Origin: Microbacterium sp. zg-B96
GTDB taxonomy: Bacteria > Actinomycetota > Actinomycetes > Actinomycetales > Microbacteriaceae
DNA length: 64,000 nucleotides
Direction: 5' to 3'
Assembly: GCF_030246865.1 (NCBI RefSeq)
Contig: NZ_CP126738.1
Span: 1,984,001-2,048,000 of the forward strand
Part shown: in pieces, positions 35,975-43,936 of the stretch
Layout of the letters: the number at the start of each line of letters is the position of its first letter
Position numbering within the stretch: the stretch's first letter is position 1
The notes under the pieces: generated by a model
Told to the model about the DNA's origin: nothing
Databases searched by the model: none
What the model saw: the letters and a program-made list of their open reading frames with translations, nothing else
Translations under genes and position numbers: made by a program

Positions 35975-36670
35975 TCAGCGAATACGGTGTCCCGACCCCG
36001 GCGCGGAGGTGGACGCCCAGCCCTGCTCGTGGAGCCGTGCGAATCCGTCGATCAACAGGTCGAGCGCGAACGCGAACTCGGCGTCGTCGTCGCACGCTGC
36101 GCCCGCGTGCGGCGCCGTCGAGGCCATACGCACGATCGCCGGGTACGCCCCGGCGAATGCCGCCATCGCCTGGGCACGCGCGATCGGATCTTCCGGAACC
36201 GCCGGTGTAGGAAGCACGTCCCGAGTGATGCCCCACATCCTCGTACTCAGAGCGTGCATGGCGTGGTGCACGAGGTCCGCCGACAACCCGCCCTCGAACA
36301 TGATCGCCATCAGCGAATCCATGTATGCCAGCACCGTGGGACTCGCCGTTGCCCGCGTCTCGATCGCGGTCTGCGCCCACGGGTGCGCGTTCATGACGGC
36401 ACGGGCGGAGCGTATGCGGGCGCGCAACGCATCCTGCCACGGCAGGCCTGTCGCTGGAGCATCGATGCTTGCGACGAGCCGGTCGAGCATCCCGTCGATC
36501 AGCTGATCACGGTTCGCGACGTGCTTGTAGAGCGCCATCGGGGTCACCCCGAGCACGTCCGCGACGCGGCGCATGCTGGCACCCTCGAGCCCGAATTGGT
36601 CGGCAAAGGTGATCGCGGCATCCAGCACCCGCTCGCGATCGAGTGGGCGGCGCGGAACGGCAGTTGACAC
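35975..36670 (-). CDS. TetR-family repressor
   Basis: A 231-residue regulator. The DNA-binding helices are RERVLDAAITFADQFGLEGASMRRVADVLGVTPMALYKHV (start RERVLDAA, recognition MALYKHV), and the rest is the TetR_C-type ligand domain, close to the tetracyclin-repressor-like group. TACGCT ends 6 nt before GTG 36670 and lies inside operator site 1, so it represses itself. It is divergent from the DUF4386 gene, which has operator site 2. The ligand is unknown. Confidence 0.93.
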   Translation of the reverse strand: MSTAVPRRPLDRERVLDAAITFADQFGLEGASMRRVADVLGVTPMALYKHVANRDQLIDGMLDRLVASIDAPATGLPWQDALRARIRSARAVMNAHPWAQTAIETRATASPTVLAYMDSLMAIMFEGGLSADLVHHAMHALSTRMWGITRDVLPTPAVPEDPIARAQAMAAFAGAYPAIVRMASTAPHAGAACDDDAEFAFALDLLIDGFARLHEQGWASTSAPGSGHRIR

Positions 36671-36686
36671 GTGTACAGCGTATACC
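36671..36686. promoter_or_regulatory. TetR operator, site 1
   Basis: GTGTACAGCGTATACC, containing the imperfect palindrome GTGTAC-AGC-GTATAC. It covers the -10 hexamer (36677-36682) of the tetR gene itself. A second near-identical copy lies 34 bp downstream. Confidence 0.75.
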
Positions 36687-36704
36687 TAAAGTGATACCGC
36701 GTCG

Positions 36705-36720
36705 GTGTACGGCGTATACC
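36705..36720. promoter_or_regulatory. TetR operator, site 2
   Basis: GTGTACGGCGTATACC, 15 of 16 bases as in site 1 and in the same orientation. It ends 18 bp before the DUF4386 start and overlaps its likely -10 (TATACC). Two sites at 34 bp, about three helix turns, fit two dimers on one face. Confidence 0.75.
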
Positions 36721-36727
36721 TTCATCG

Positions 36728-36742
36728 ATGGGAACGCCATGA
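36728..36742 (+). other. Four-codon leader ORF overlapping the DUF4386 start
   Basis: ATG GGA ACG CCA TGA reads MGTP-stop. TATACC ends 7 nt before it, so it could be translated as a leaderless leader. Its TGA overlaps the ATG at 36739 (ATGA), a layout that would load ribosomes onto the main gene, which lacks a clear ribosome site. Confidence 0.35.
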
Positions 36743-37377
36743 CTCGACGCCCGCACTCCTACGCCCGCACGGCCGGCATCCTTTACCTCGTCACACACGT
36801 GACCTCTGTCACAGCGGTTGCCGCCTACGCCGGCGGCGCGATCGCACTCGGCGTCGTACTCGAGCTGACGCTCGCCGCCGGATGTCTCGGCACGGGCATC
36901 CTGCTGGCGCTGCTGCTGCGGTCGATGGGTCCGGCGCGTGCTGCGACGTTCGCAGGGCTGCGCGCGCTCGAAGCAGCGGTGATCGCGGCGGGCACCCTCC
37001 CGATGCTCGCGCTGACGTCGGGAGTGACTGCCCCCGCGACCGAAGTGCTTCTCGCGCTGCACACCGCCGCCTTCCTCGTCGGGCAGGGACTTGTGATCAG
37101 CGTGAACACGATCGTGTTGGGCTGGCTGCTTCTGGACGCGCGCGCCGTTCCGCGCGCGCTGGCGGCGCTCGGCGTGGTCGGCGGCGCGCTGGTGCTGGCC
37201 AGCAACACGGCGCAGCTCTTCGGGCTGATCCCGCAGGGCGGAACGATCGCGGGGCTGTGCGCCGTGCCCATCTTCGCCTTCGAGATCTGGTTCGCGATCA
37301 CCCTCATCACTGTGGGACTGAGGCCGCGAAGCGCGTCACCGGCGCCGGCGCTGCCGCAGCGAATCACCGCGGGGTGA
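36739..37377 (+). CDS. DUF4386 membrane protein
   Basis: A 212-residue protein with six predicted helices and the DUF4386 start (ARTAGILYLVTHVTSV). No cofactor or catalytic motif is visible and the function is unknown. The frame extends 32 residues upstream across both operators, so the ATG at 36739 is preferred. TetR-type control by two operators suggests a small-molecule-induced membrane function. Confidence 0.85.
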   Translation: MTRRPHSYARTAGILYLVTHVTSVTAVAAYAGGAIALGVVLELTLAAGCLGTGILLALLLRSMGPARAATFAGLRALEAAVIAAGTLPMLALTSGVTAPATEVLLALHTAAFLVGQGLVISVNTIVLGWLLLDARAVPRALAALGVVGGALVLASNTAQLFGLIPQGGTIAGLCAVPIFAFEIWFAITLITVGLRPRSASPAPALPQRITAG

Positions 37378-37453
37378 TGTCGATGCCGGGCGGCGCGGCC
37401 AAGAACACCTCGTGTCCCCTTCGGCGGGTTGCACGCCGAGATACCGTGGCTGC

Positions 37454-38038
37454 ATGGCTGAGATCGAAGGACTCGACGCACTTCTTCAGGCTCTGAATTC
37501 GGGACAGACGATCCCCGGAGGTTCGCCGCACCACGCCGCGATGCACGCCGCGAGCCAGGAGGCACTACGCATCACCGCCGAGCTCAACGGGCGCTATCAC
37601 TCCCCCGAGGAAGTACGTGCCCTGATGAGCGAGTTGACCGGGATGAAGGTCCCGGCATCCTTCACCCTCTTCCCGCCGTTCAGCGCGGACTTCGGCAAGA
37701 ACATCCGCTTCGGCGAGAATGTGTTCGTCAACAGCGGCTGCCGGTTCCAGGACCAGGGTGGGATCGACATCGGCGATGGATCCCTCATCGGCCACAACGC
37801 CGTCATCGCGACGTTGAACCACGACCTGTCGCCCAAGCGGCGGGCCGACATGCACCCGGCTCCCGTGATCATCGGGCGCGGCGTGTGGTTCGGGGCCAAC
37901 GTGACGGTGCTGCCTGGCGTGACGGTCGGCGACGAGGCGGTCGTGGGTGCGGGGGCCGTGGTCACCAAGGACGTGCCGCCGCGCGCGGTGGTTGTCGGGG
38001 TGCCGGCGAAGCAGGTGAGCACGGTGCCAGAGGGGTGA
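37454..38038 (+). CDS. Maltose/galactoside O-acetyltransferase-type enzyme
   Basis: A 194-residue left-handed beta-helix acetyltransferase that moves acetyl from acetyl-CoA to a sugar. It has the N-terminal Mac domain (ALNSGQTIPGG, AAMHAASQEALRITAELN), hexapeptide repeats (VNSGCRFQDQGGIDIGDG, IIGRGVWFGANVTVLPGV) and the catalytic His in LIGHNAVIATLNH. The acceptor sugar is unknown. TACCGT ends 6 nt before ATG 37454, which fixes the start; 14 upstream codons are open. Confidence 0.9.
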   Translation: MAEIEGLDALLQALNSGQTIPGGSPHHAAMHAASQEALRITAELNGRYHSPEEVRALMSELTGMKVPASFTLFPPFSADFGKNIRFGENVFVNSGCRFQDQGGIDIGDGSLIGHNAVIATLNHDLSPKRRADMHPAPVIIGRGVWFGANVTVLPGVTVGDEAVVGAGAVVTKDVPPRAVVVGVPAKQVSTVPEG

Positions 38039-38062
38039 CTCTGTGCGAGTCGCTCCTGAGCC

Positions 38063-38752
38063 TCAGACGCCTGGGCGGATCGTCAGATCGGGGATCTGCG
38101 CGTCCCTCGGCAGATCGAGCACGGTGAGGATGCTCGTCACCACCGACGCAGGGTCGATGAAGGCGGTCGGGTCGTAATCCCGCCCTTCCTGCGCATGCAC
38201 GCGCTCCTGCATCGCCGTCGCGGTGCGCCCGGGGTACACCGTCGACACCCGCACGCCGTGCGCCGCCTCCTCGGCCCGCAGGCTGTCGGCGAGCGCCTTC
38301 AGCCCGTGCTTGGATGCCGCGTAGGCCCCCCACTCGGGTGCCGCACGCAGGCCCGCGCCGGAGTTGACGAACAGCACCTGTCCCTTCGCCGCGCGCAGCG
38401 CGGGCAGCAGCAGCCGCGTCAGTTCGGCCGGCGCGACGAGATTCACGTCAAGCTGCGACGACCATGCGTCGACGGTGAGTTCGGCGACCGGGCCGAGGTC
38501 GACCACACCCGCGACGTGGAGCAGCGAGTCCAGGCGGGCGGGAAGATCGTGTCGTGCGAGCGCGGCGGCCAGGTCGCGCGGAGCCGCCAGGTCTGCCACG
38601 ACGGTGTGCGCGCCCGGGAACCGCTCCCGCAGCTGAGTCGCACGGGCGTCGCTGCGTGCGAACAGGATGAGGTCGTCGCCGCGTGCATGCAGGCGCGCGG
38701 CGAGGGCGGCGCCGATGCCGGAGCCGGCCCCGGTGAGAACGTGCAGAGTCAT
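38063..38752 (-). CDS. Short-chain dehydrogenase/reductase
   Basis: A 229-residue Rossmann-fold reductase. The nucleotide motif is TGAGSGIGAALAARL, the structural motif is LLHVAGV in place of NNAG, and the catalytic Tyr-x-x-x-Lys is YAASKHG, with Ser in VNSGAGL. All catalytic residues are present. ARS in LILFARSD at the end of strand 2 suggests NADP. The substrate is unknown. Confidence 0.92.
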   Translation of the reverse strand: MTLHVLTGAGSGIGAALAARLHARGDDLILFARSDARATQLRERFPGAHTVVADLAAPRDLAAALARHDLPARLDSLLHVAGVVDLGPVAELTVDAWSSQLDVNLVAPAELTRLLLPALRAAKGQVLFVNSGAGLRAAPEWGAYAASKHGLKALADSLRAEEAAHGVRVSTVYPGRTATAMQERVHAQEGRDYDPTAFIDPASVVTSILTVLDLPRDAQIPDLTIRPGV

Positions 38753-38828
38753 ACCCCCATCGTCACACGGCGCCCGGTCGCGGCAGGCGAAGGTCGGTGG
38801 CCCGGCTGCCGCGAGCGCTCACGCCGTG

Positions 38829-38873
38829 TCAGACGTTGAAGCGGAACTCCACTTCATTTCGTCCGGCATGACG
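38829..38873 (-). pseudogene. Displaced ancestral 3' end of ychF
   Basis: Read on the minus strand, this ends NEVEFRFNV-stop, with FNV-stop being the usual YchF C-terminus. It matches the bases of the current ychF 3' end at about 28 of 36 positions, including GTGGAGTTCCGC exactly, and is shifted by one base. The current ychF instead ends FRHS. So the old gene end seems to have been pushed 610 bp away by an insertion. Confidence 0.6.
38841..38852. repeat. Left copy of 12-bp direct repeat flanking the ychF insert
   Basis: GCGGAACTCCAC, identical to 39451-39462. It is att-like: one copy of a duplicated segment of the ychF 3' end on each side of a lipoprotein-bearing insert. Confidence 0.55.
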
Positions 38874-38876
38874 CGA

Positions 38877-39335
38877 CTAGTCGAACGACTCGTCTGTGCA
38901 CTCGTCGGGGTCGGGGGGCCACGAGTCTACGCTCGGGCAAACGCTGTGCAGCCATGATCCCTCGCCCGCGTAACTGTCTTCACGGACGTCCTCCCACTTC
39001 TCTACCCCACCCCCAGGCAGCGCGCGGAACCAGCCCACCACGCGGCCACCCTCCATACCCTGCGACGTCACAACAAGCTCTGCGCCGCCAGCGCCGATGG
39101 CCCCATTGAGGCAATCGATAGCGCTGGCGGGAACTTCCTCGCCTAGTTCGAGCGTGAACTCGCCGCATGATTCCAATTCAGCTCGGTCTACGAACGCCTG
39201 CGGCGTGGAACCCGGGGTGGGCTGGACTTGGGAGTCCGCGGTGCCTGCGGTCACTGGCTCACCTATCTCAGCGGTGCACGATGTCACCAGGAGTGCTACC
39301 GCTGCCAGCGCGGACAAGAGGGTGAGTCGGTTCAT
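38877..39335 (-). CDS. Putative lipoprotein
   Basis: A 152-residue secreted lipoprotein. Signal helix MNRLTLLSALAAVALLVTSC has a lipobox (VTSC) with the lipid-bearing Cys at residue 20. The mature part is acidic with four cysteines (SCGEF, DCLNG, SVCPSV, DECTD), likely in two disulfides. AGGAGG lies 8 nt before the ATG at 39335. No family is recognised. The gene lies inside the 0.6-kb insert at the ychF 3' end, and its bases are somewhat richer in A and T than the surroundings, which fits recent acquisition. Confidence 0.75.
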   Translation of the reverse strand: MNRLTLLSALAAVALLVTSCTAEIGEPVTAGTADSQVQPTPGSTPQAFVDRAELESCGEFTLELGEEVPASAIDCLNGAIGAGGAELVVTSQGMEGGRVVGWFRALPGGGVEKWEDVREDSYAGEGSWLHSVCPSVDSWPPDPDECTDESFD

Positions 39336-39441
39336 CACTGTTGCCTCCTGCCTATAGGTATAGCAGTTCGGACTTTCGTCTCACACCCATAGCGTGCGAC
39401 CCCGAGGGCAACCCGTTCACCGCGCCCTCCACCCCAAATAC

Positions 39442-40512
39442 CTAACTGTGGCGGAACTCCACCACGTCGCCGTCCTGCATGACGTAGTCCTTGCCCTCGA
39501 GCCGCGCCTTACCCTTGGCGCGGGCCTCGGCGACGGAGCCGGTGGCGACGAGGTCGTCGAACGAGATGACCTCGGCCTTGATGAAGCCCTTTTCGAAGTC
39601 GGTGTGGATGACGCCCGCGGCCTGCGGCGCCTTCCAGCCCTTGCCGATCGTCCACGCGCGCGCTTCCTTGGGACCGGCCGTGAGGTAGGTCTGCAGACCG
39701 AGCGTGTCGAAGCCGATGCGGGCGAGCTGGTCCAGGCCCGACTCTTCCTGACCGGTGGATGCCAGCAGCTCGGCGGCATCCCCGGGGTCGAGGTCGATCA
39801 GCTCGGACTCGATCTTCGCGTCGAGGAACACGGCCTTCGCCGGGGCGACGAGCGCTTCGAGCTCCGCCTTGCGCGCGGCATCCGTCAGCACGGCCTCGTC
39901 GACGTTGAAGACGTAGATGAAGGGCTTGGCAGTGAGCAGCCCCAGCTCGCGGATGGGTTCCACGTCGATGTCGGCACCCGAAAGCAGCTTGCCGCGTTCG
40001 AGCGCGTCCTTCGCCGCGAGTGCGGACTCCAGCACGCTGGGGTCGATCTTCTTGCCGCGCACTTCCTTCTCGTAGCGGTGGATCGCCTTCTCGAGGGTCT
40101 GCAGGTCGGCCAACGCCAGCTCGGCGTTGATCGTCTCGAGGTCGTTCTTCGGGTCGACCTTGCCCTCGACGTGGATGACGTCGTCGTCGGCGAAGCCGCG
40201 CACGACCTGCGCGATGGCGTCGGCCTCGCGGATGTTGGCGAGGAACTGGTTGCCCAGCCCCTCCCCCTCGCTCGCGCCGCGGACGATGCCGGCGATGTCG
40301 ACGAACGACACCGCGGCGGGGAGGATCCGCTCGCTGTGGAAGATCTCCGCAAGCACCTCGAGGCGCTTGTCAGGAAGGTTCACCACCCCGATGTTGGGCT
40401 CGATCGTCGCGAACGGGTAGTTCGCTGCGAGCACCTGGTTCTTGGTCAGGGCGTTGAACAGGGTGGACTTGCCCACATTGGGCAGTCCGACGATTCCGAT
40501 GGTAAGAGCCAC
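39442..40512 (-). CDS. ychF: Redox-regulated ATPase YchF
   Basis: A 356-residue Obg-related P-loop protein that prefers ATP over GTP, linked to ribosomes and stress. The N-terminal G domain has [14 protein letters not shown] and the variable NxxE region ([19 protein letters not shown]). The TGS domain at the C-terminus includes [15 protein letters not shown]. The last two residues are HS, not the usual FNV, probably through an insertion at the 3' end. TAGACT ends 8 nt before GTG 40512, giving a start at [12 protein letters not shown]. Confidence 0.95.
   Translation of the reverse strand: MALTIGIVGLPNVGKSTLFNALTKNQVLAANYPFATIEPNIGVVNLPDKRLEVLAEIFHSERILPAAVSFVDIAGIVRGASEGEGLGNQFLANIREADAIAQVVRGFADDDVIHVEGKVDPKNDLETINAELALADLQTLEKAIHRYEKEVRGKKIDPSVLESALAAKDALERGKLLSGADIDVEPIRELGLLTAKPFIYVFNVDEAVLTDAARKAELEALVAPAKAVFLDAKIESELIDLDPGDAAELLASTGQEESGLDQLARIGFDTLGLQTYLTAGPKEARAWTIGKGWKAPQAAGVIHTDFEKGFIKAEVISFDDLVATGSVAEARAKGKARLEGKDYVMQDGDVVEFRHS
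39451..39462. repeat. Right copy of 12-bp direct repeat, inside ychF
   Basis: GCGGAACTCCAC within the last codons of ychF, identical to 38841-38852. A further 13 of 14 bases (CGTCC.GCATGACG) match a little beyond it after one indel. Confidence 0.55.
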
Positions 40513-40557
40513 GGGACTCGAGTCTACGTGGGGGTGGCACACGCGACGGACGGCGAC

Positions 40558-40740
40558 AATTCAGCCTGAGCGGACGGTTCGGGGGTCCCGGGGCGGCGTT
40601 TCGGCTTGTGAGGCTGAATTCCGACCCCGGGATGTTCCCGGTCGTCGCGCCTCCCACCCGCCCGAAACGAGGGGATCCGCCCAAATGCGGTCCGGATGCC
40701 GCGGCGGCACCGCATTCCGGCAGATCACCGCATCCCGGCA
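40558..40740. repeat. Intergenic cluster of inverted and direct repeats
   Basis: The 257-bp gap upstream of ychF has no ORF I trust but several repeats. AATTCAGCCT (40558-40567) is mirrored perfectly at 40611-40620. AATGCGGT (40684-40691) is mirrored at 40709-40716, with a nested TGCCGC/GCGGCA hairpin inside. The 15-bp CACCGCAT(T/C)CCGGCA occurs at 40708 and 40726. Most likely it is a set of REP-like hairpins or a terminator for the methyltransferase gene. Confidence 0.6.
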
Positions 40741-40769
40741 ACCACCGAGACACCGGGCCCTGCCCGCGC

Positions 40770-41510
40770 TTACCCCGTGACGGCAGTACGGAAGGCCCAC
40801 GTGACGTACGGCAGCGACACCACCGCGTCCCCCACGGCGCCGATCTCGTCGAACAGTTCCGCCAGGTCGCGGTCGATGCGCGCCCGCTCGGACTCGGAAG
40901 CGGTGATGATGTAACTGCGCGAGAACGCCATCGCCCGTAGCCCGTCGCGGGTCATCGGCCGCGTCCACCGCCAGCTCGCGCGCTCGAGCGCGCCGAACGG
41001 CGCCGACACCGGCGGCTCCCCCGCGGCGAGCATCTCCTCCGCGTTGCTGCCCCGCATGATCTCGGTCAGCCGCCGCACCCAGTCGACGCTCTCGTCGCGG
41101 ATGTTCCACACCAGTCCCAGCACCCCGCCGGGCCGGAGCACGCGGGCGACCTCGGCCGAGGCAGCATCCGGCTCAACCCAGTGCCACGCCTGCCCGAACA
41201 CGACGGCATCGACGCTCGCGTCGGGCAGCGGTAGCCGTTCCGCGCTGCCGACGAAGGTGGGAATGCCGCCGCTGGCCGCGCGGAGCGCCTCGAGCATCGC
41301 CGGATCAGGGTCGATCGCCACGACATCGGCGCCCAGATCCCGCAGGCCCCGCGTGAGCTTGCCGGTCCCGGCGCCCACATCGGCCACGCGCACGGCTCGC
41401 CCGACGATCGACGGCAGCAGCCACTGCACCGCCTCCAGCGGGTAGTCCGGGCGGCCGGCCTCGTACGTGCCCGCCGCCGATCCGAACGAGGTCGCCTGGT
41501 CGCGGTTCAT
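40770..41510 (-). CDS. Class I methyltransferase
   Basis: A 246-residue Methyltransf_11-type enzyme. SAM binding is at ADVGAGTGKLTRGLRDLG and the acidic loop is AIDPDPAMLEAL; post-motif VDAVVFGQAWHWVEPDAA is typical of the group. The C-terminal 120 residues likely bind the substrate, which is unknown. TAGTGT ends 6 nt before ATG 41510; GGAGG directly before the ATG is too close to serve as a ribosome site. Confidence 0.9.
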   Translation of the reverse strand: MNRDQATSFGSAAGTYEAGRPDYPLEAVQWLLPSIVGRAVRVADVGAGTGKLTRGLRDLGADVVAIDPDPAMLEALRAASGGIPTFVGSAERLPLPDASVDAVVFGQAWHWVEPDAASAEVARVLRPGGVLGLVWNIRDESVDWVRRLTEIMRGSNAEEMLAAGEPPVSAPFGALERASWRWTRPMTRDGLRAMAFSRSYIITASESERARIDRDLAELFDEIGAVGDAVVSLPYVTWAFRTAVTG

Positions 41511-41600
41511 GCCTCCACACTAGGCACGCGCCGCTTCTGATTCCCCCGCCCGCGGCGCGCCCTCCCCCGCCCCGCCGGGACCACAGGTGAAGGTGGAGCC

Positions 41601-42221
41601 GTGCCCTTGGACTTCACCGCGATCGACTTCGAGACGGCGAACTCCTCCAGCGCCTCGGCATGTGCGGTCGGGCTCACCCGGGTGCGCGGTGGCCAGGTCG
41701 TCGCCTCGGCCGGCTGGCTCATCCAGCCGCCCGCCGGTCACGACCGGTTCTTCAGCCTCAACACCGGCATCCACGGCATCTGCGCCGACGACGTCATCGG
41801 TGCCAAGAGCTGGTCGGCCCAGCTCGCCGACATCGCCGCGTTCGCCGGCACCGACGTGATGGTCGCCCACAACGCCGGATTCGACATGACCGTCATGCGC
41901 CGCGCGTGCGAGGTCACCGGCGACTCGTGCCCGCCCTACCGGTACGTCTGCAGCCTGCAGGTCGCCCGCAAGACCTACGAACTGGACTCGTACCGGCTGC
42001 CGTCGGTGGCCGCCGCAGTGGGCTTCCTCGACTTCCCGCACCACGATGCGACCGCCGACGCCCTCGCCTGCGCCCACATCATGATCGACGCCGCCGCACG
42101 TGCGGGCGTCACCGAGATCACCGAGCTCGCCGCGGCCCTCGGCCTGCGGGTGGGCCAGATCCCGGCTCCCGCCCCGGTGCCGGTTGCCGTCCCCGTCGCA
42201 GCCGTGGCTGCCGTCGCCTGA
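41601..42221 (+). CDS. DEDDh 3'-5' exonuclease
   Basis: A 206-residue exonuclease of the DnaQ/epsilon family. ExoI is FTAIDFETAN, ExoII is VAHNAGFDMTVMRR and ExoIII is HHDATADALACA, so the metal-binding acids and His are present. The last 30 residues are Pro/Val/Ala-rich. The substrate could be DNA or RNA ends. GTG at 41601 is preceded by GGTGGAGCC and by GAAGGT 6 nt upstream, so the type of start is unclear. Confidence 0.9.
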   Translation: MPLDFTAIDFETANSSSASACAVGLTRVRGGQVVASAGWLIQPPAGHDRFFSLNTGIHGICADDVIGAKSWSAQLADIAAFAGTDVMVAHNAGFDMTVMRRACEVTGDSCPPYRYVCSLQVARKTYELDSYRLPSVAAAVGFLDFPHHDATADALACAHIMIDAAARAGVTEITELAAALGLRVGQIPAPAPVPVAVPVAAVAAVA

Positions 42222-42264
42222 GCGTCGCGCCGCCGATGTCGGCGGCCGGTGACATCCTCGGAAC

Positions 42265-43569
42265 ATGGATGCCGCAACCCTCCCCCTTTTCCTCCTCGCC
42301 GCCGTCATGGTCGGCGTGCTGGCGGGTTGGTTCGCCGGTTCCGCCCGCGCGAGCGAGCGAGCCGGCCGCGAGCGGTCGGAGCTCGCTGCGCGCGTGGCCG
42401 CCGCAGAGACGGCACGCGACACCCTCTCCGGCCAGCTCGAGCAGCAGCGTGCGCTGCAGCGCGAACTGAGCCTGCAGGCGCGCACCGAGCAGGCCTCGCG
42501 CGACGAGCGCGAGCGGCGGGAGCAGTCGGTGCTGCGCGCCCTCGCCCCGGTGCAGGAGTCGCTGTCGTCGATGCAGCAGAAGGTGGAAGAGCTCGAACGC
42601 GAACGGCAGCACCAGTACGGCTCGCTCGCCGAGCAGCTGCGCCGCGCGCAGGAATCCGACGAGGCGCTGCGCTCCACCACCGAGTCCCTCGCCGGGGCCC
42701 TCCGGTCCAACTCCACCCGCGGGGTGTGGGGCGAGACCCAGCTGCGGCGCATCGTGGAGTCCGCGGGGCTGACCCGGTACGTCGACTTCGACCTGCAGGC
42801 CTCGATCACCTCGGATGCCGGGGCGGGCCGGCCCGACATGATCATCCGGCTCCCGGGCGGCAAGGCCCTCGCCCTGGATGCCAAGGTGCCGCTGGATGCC
42901 TACCTCGAAGCCAGCGCCATCCCCGAGACCGCGCAGGGCGAAGAGGGAGCACGCCGCCAGTCGCTGCTGGACCGGCACGTCAAGGCGGTCCGCGCGCATG
43001 TGGACGCGCTGTCGAAGAAGGCGTACTGGGCGGGGTTGGATGCCAGCCCCGAGTTCGTCATCTGCTTCGTCCCGAGCGAGTCACTACTCTCGGCGGCGCT
43101 CGCGCAGGATCCCGCGCTGCTGGACTATTCGTTCGGCAAGCGGGTCGCGCTGGCCTCCCCGGTGAACCTCTGGGCGGTGCTCAAGACCGTGGCGTACACC
43201 TGGACGCAGCAGGACGTCTCGCAGGAGGCGCGGGAGCTGCTGGCGCTGGGTACGCAGCTGTATGAGCGGCTCGGCTCCCTCACCGGACACGCCGACGACC
43301 TGCGCCGGGCGATCGAGCGCACCGTCGACACCTACAACAAGCTCGTCGGCTCGCTGGAGAGCCGGGTGCTGGTGACTGCCCGCCGGTTCCCGGGGATCGA
43401 CGAGACCAAGCTGGATGCCGTCGCCGGCCCCGCCGCGATCACGAGCACCCCGCGGCGTCTCACCGCGCCGGAGTTCGTTGCGGACGACGCAGCCATCACC
43501 GCGGAAGCCCACCTCACCGCCGACCTCGGCGATGTGCGGGAGCGCGTGGCCCCCGACGCTTCGCTGTAG
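42265..43569 (+). CDS. rmuC: DNA recombination protein RmuC
   Basis: A 434-residue protein with one N-terminal membrane helix, a long coiled coil (about 30-150, rich in Glu, Arg and Gln) and a C-terminal RmuC nuclease-like domain (RGVWGETQLRRIVESAG, DMIIRLPGGKALALDAKVPLDAYLEA, core LALDAKVPL). It is thought to limit inversions and act at DNA structures. CATCCT ends 6 nt before the ATG at 42265. The exonuclease gene ends 43 bp upstream on the same strand, so both may serve DNA maintenance. Confidence 0.93.
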   Translation: MDAATLPLFLLAAVMVGVLAGWFAGSARASERAGRERSELAARVAAAETARDTLSGQLEQQRALQRELSLQARTEQASRDERERREQSVLRALAPVQESLSSMQQKVEELERERQHQYGSLAEQLRRAQESDEALRSTTESLAGALRSNSTRGVWGETQLRRIVESAGLTRYVDFDLQASITSDAGAGRPDMIIRLPGGKALALDAKVPLDAYLEASAIPETAQGEEGARRQSLLDRHVKAVRAHVDALSKKAYWAGLDASPEFVICFVPSESLLSAALAQDPALLDYSFGKRVALASPVNLWAVLKTVAYTWTQQDVSQEARELLALGTQLYERLGSLTGHADDLRRAIERTVDTYNKLVGSLESRVLVTARRFPGIDETKLDAVAGPAAITSTPRRLTAPEFVADDAAITAEAHLTADLGDVRERVAPDASL

Positions 43570-43607
43570 CGAGGCCTGTTGACAGCCGTAGTGACAGCCG
43601 GTTCGGG

Positions 43608-43808
43608 TCAGAACCCGCCGGGGAACAGCGTCATGAGGCCGATGATTCCGAAGGAGACACCGAGGAAAGCACCGATCATCCACCATGCGCTCACCTGGTG
43701 ACCGTCCGGCGTGCGGCGCCGGAACAGCACGTCGGGGCGACGAGACGGGTCGGTGGTGACCACGACATGGGGCTGGGTGGCCGGACGGCCGTGTGCCTGA
43801 GTGCTCAT
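43608..43808 (-). CDS. Small hypothetical membrane protein
   Basis: A 66-residue protein: a basic N-terminal cytoplasmic part (DPSRRPDVLFRRRTPDG) and one C-terminal helix (WWMIGAFLGVSFGIIGLMTLF). A start further upstream would add 20 hydrophilic residues; GAGGGG before ATG 43808 favours the shorter form. No function known. Confidence 0.65.
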   Translation of the reverse strand: MSTQAHGRPATQPHVVVTTDPSRRPDVLFRRRTPDGHQVSAWWMIGAFLGVSFGIIGLMTLFPGGF

Positions 43809-43832
43809 GCGGGGATCCCCTCGGGACTCGGA

Positions 43833-43852
43833 ACGATGATCTGCATCATCGT
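43833..43852. promoter_or_regulatory. Inverted repeat upstream of the small membrane protein gene
   Basis: Perfect 8-bp arms ACGATGAT and ATCATCGT around CTGC, 25 bp upstream of the ATG at 43808. It may be an operator or a hairpin in the 5' leader. Two GGTCACAG direct repeats lie about 45 bp further on. Confidence 0.4.
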
Positions 43853-43936
43853 CGACACCGCTTCTCATTCTGCCAGAGACGTTGCTGAAAGAACGGTCAC
43901 AGAGAGGTCACAGGTGCGGCGCGGCGCCGACCGACG

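Noticed and set aside
36643..36738. A longer start for the DUF4386 protein.
   Set aside because: The extra 32 codons would run through both TetR operators and add residues unlike the family.
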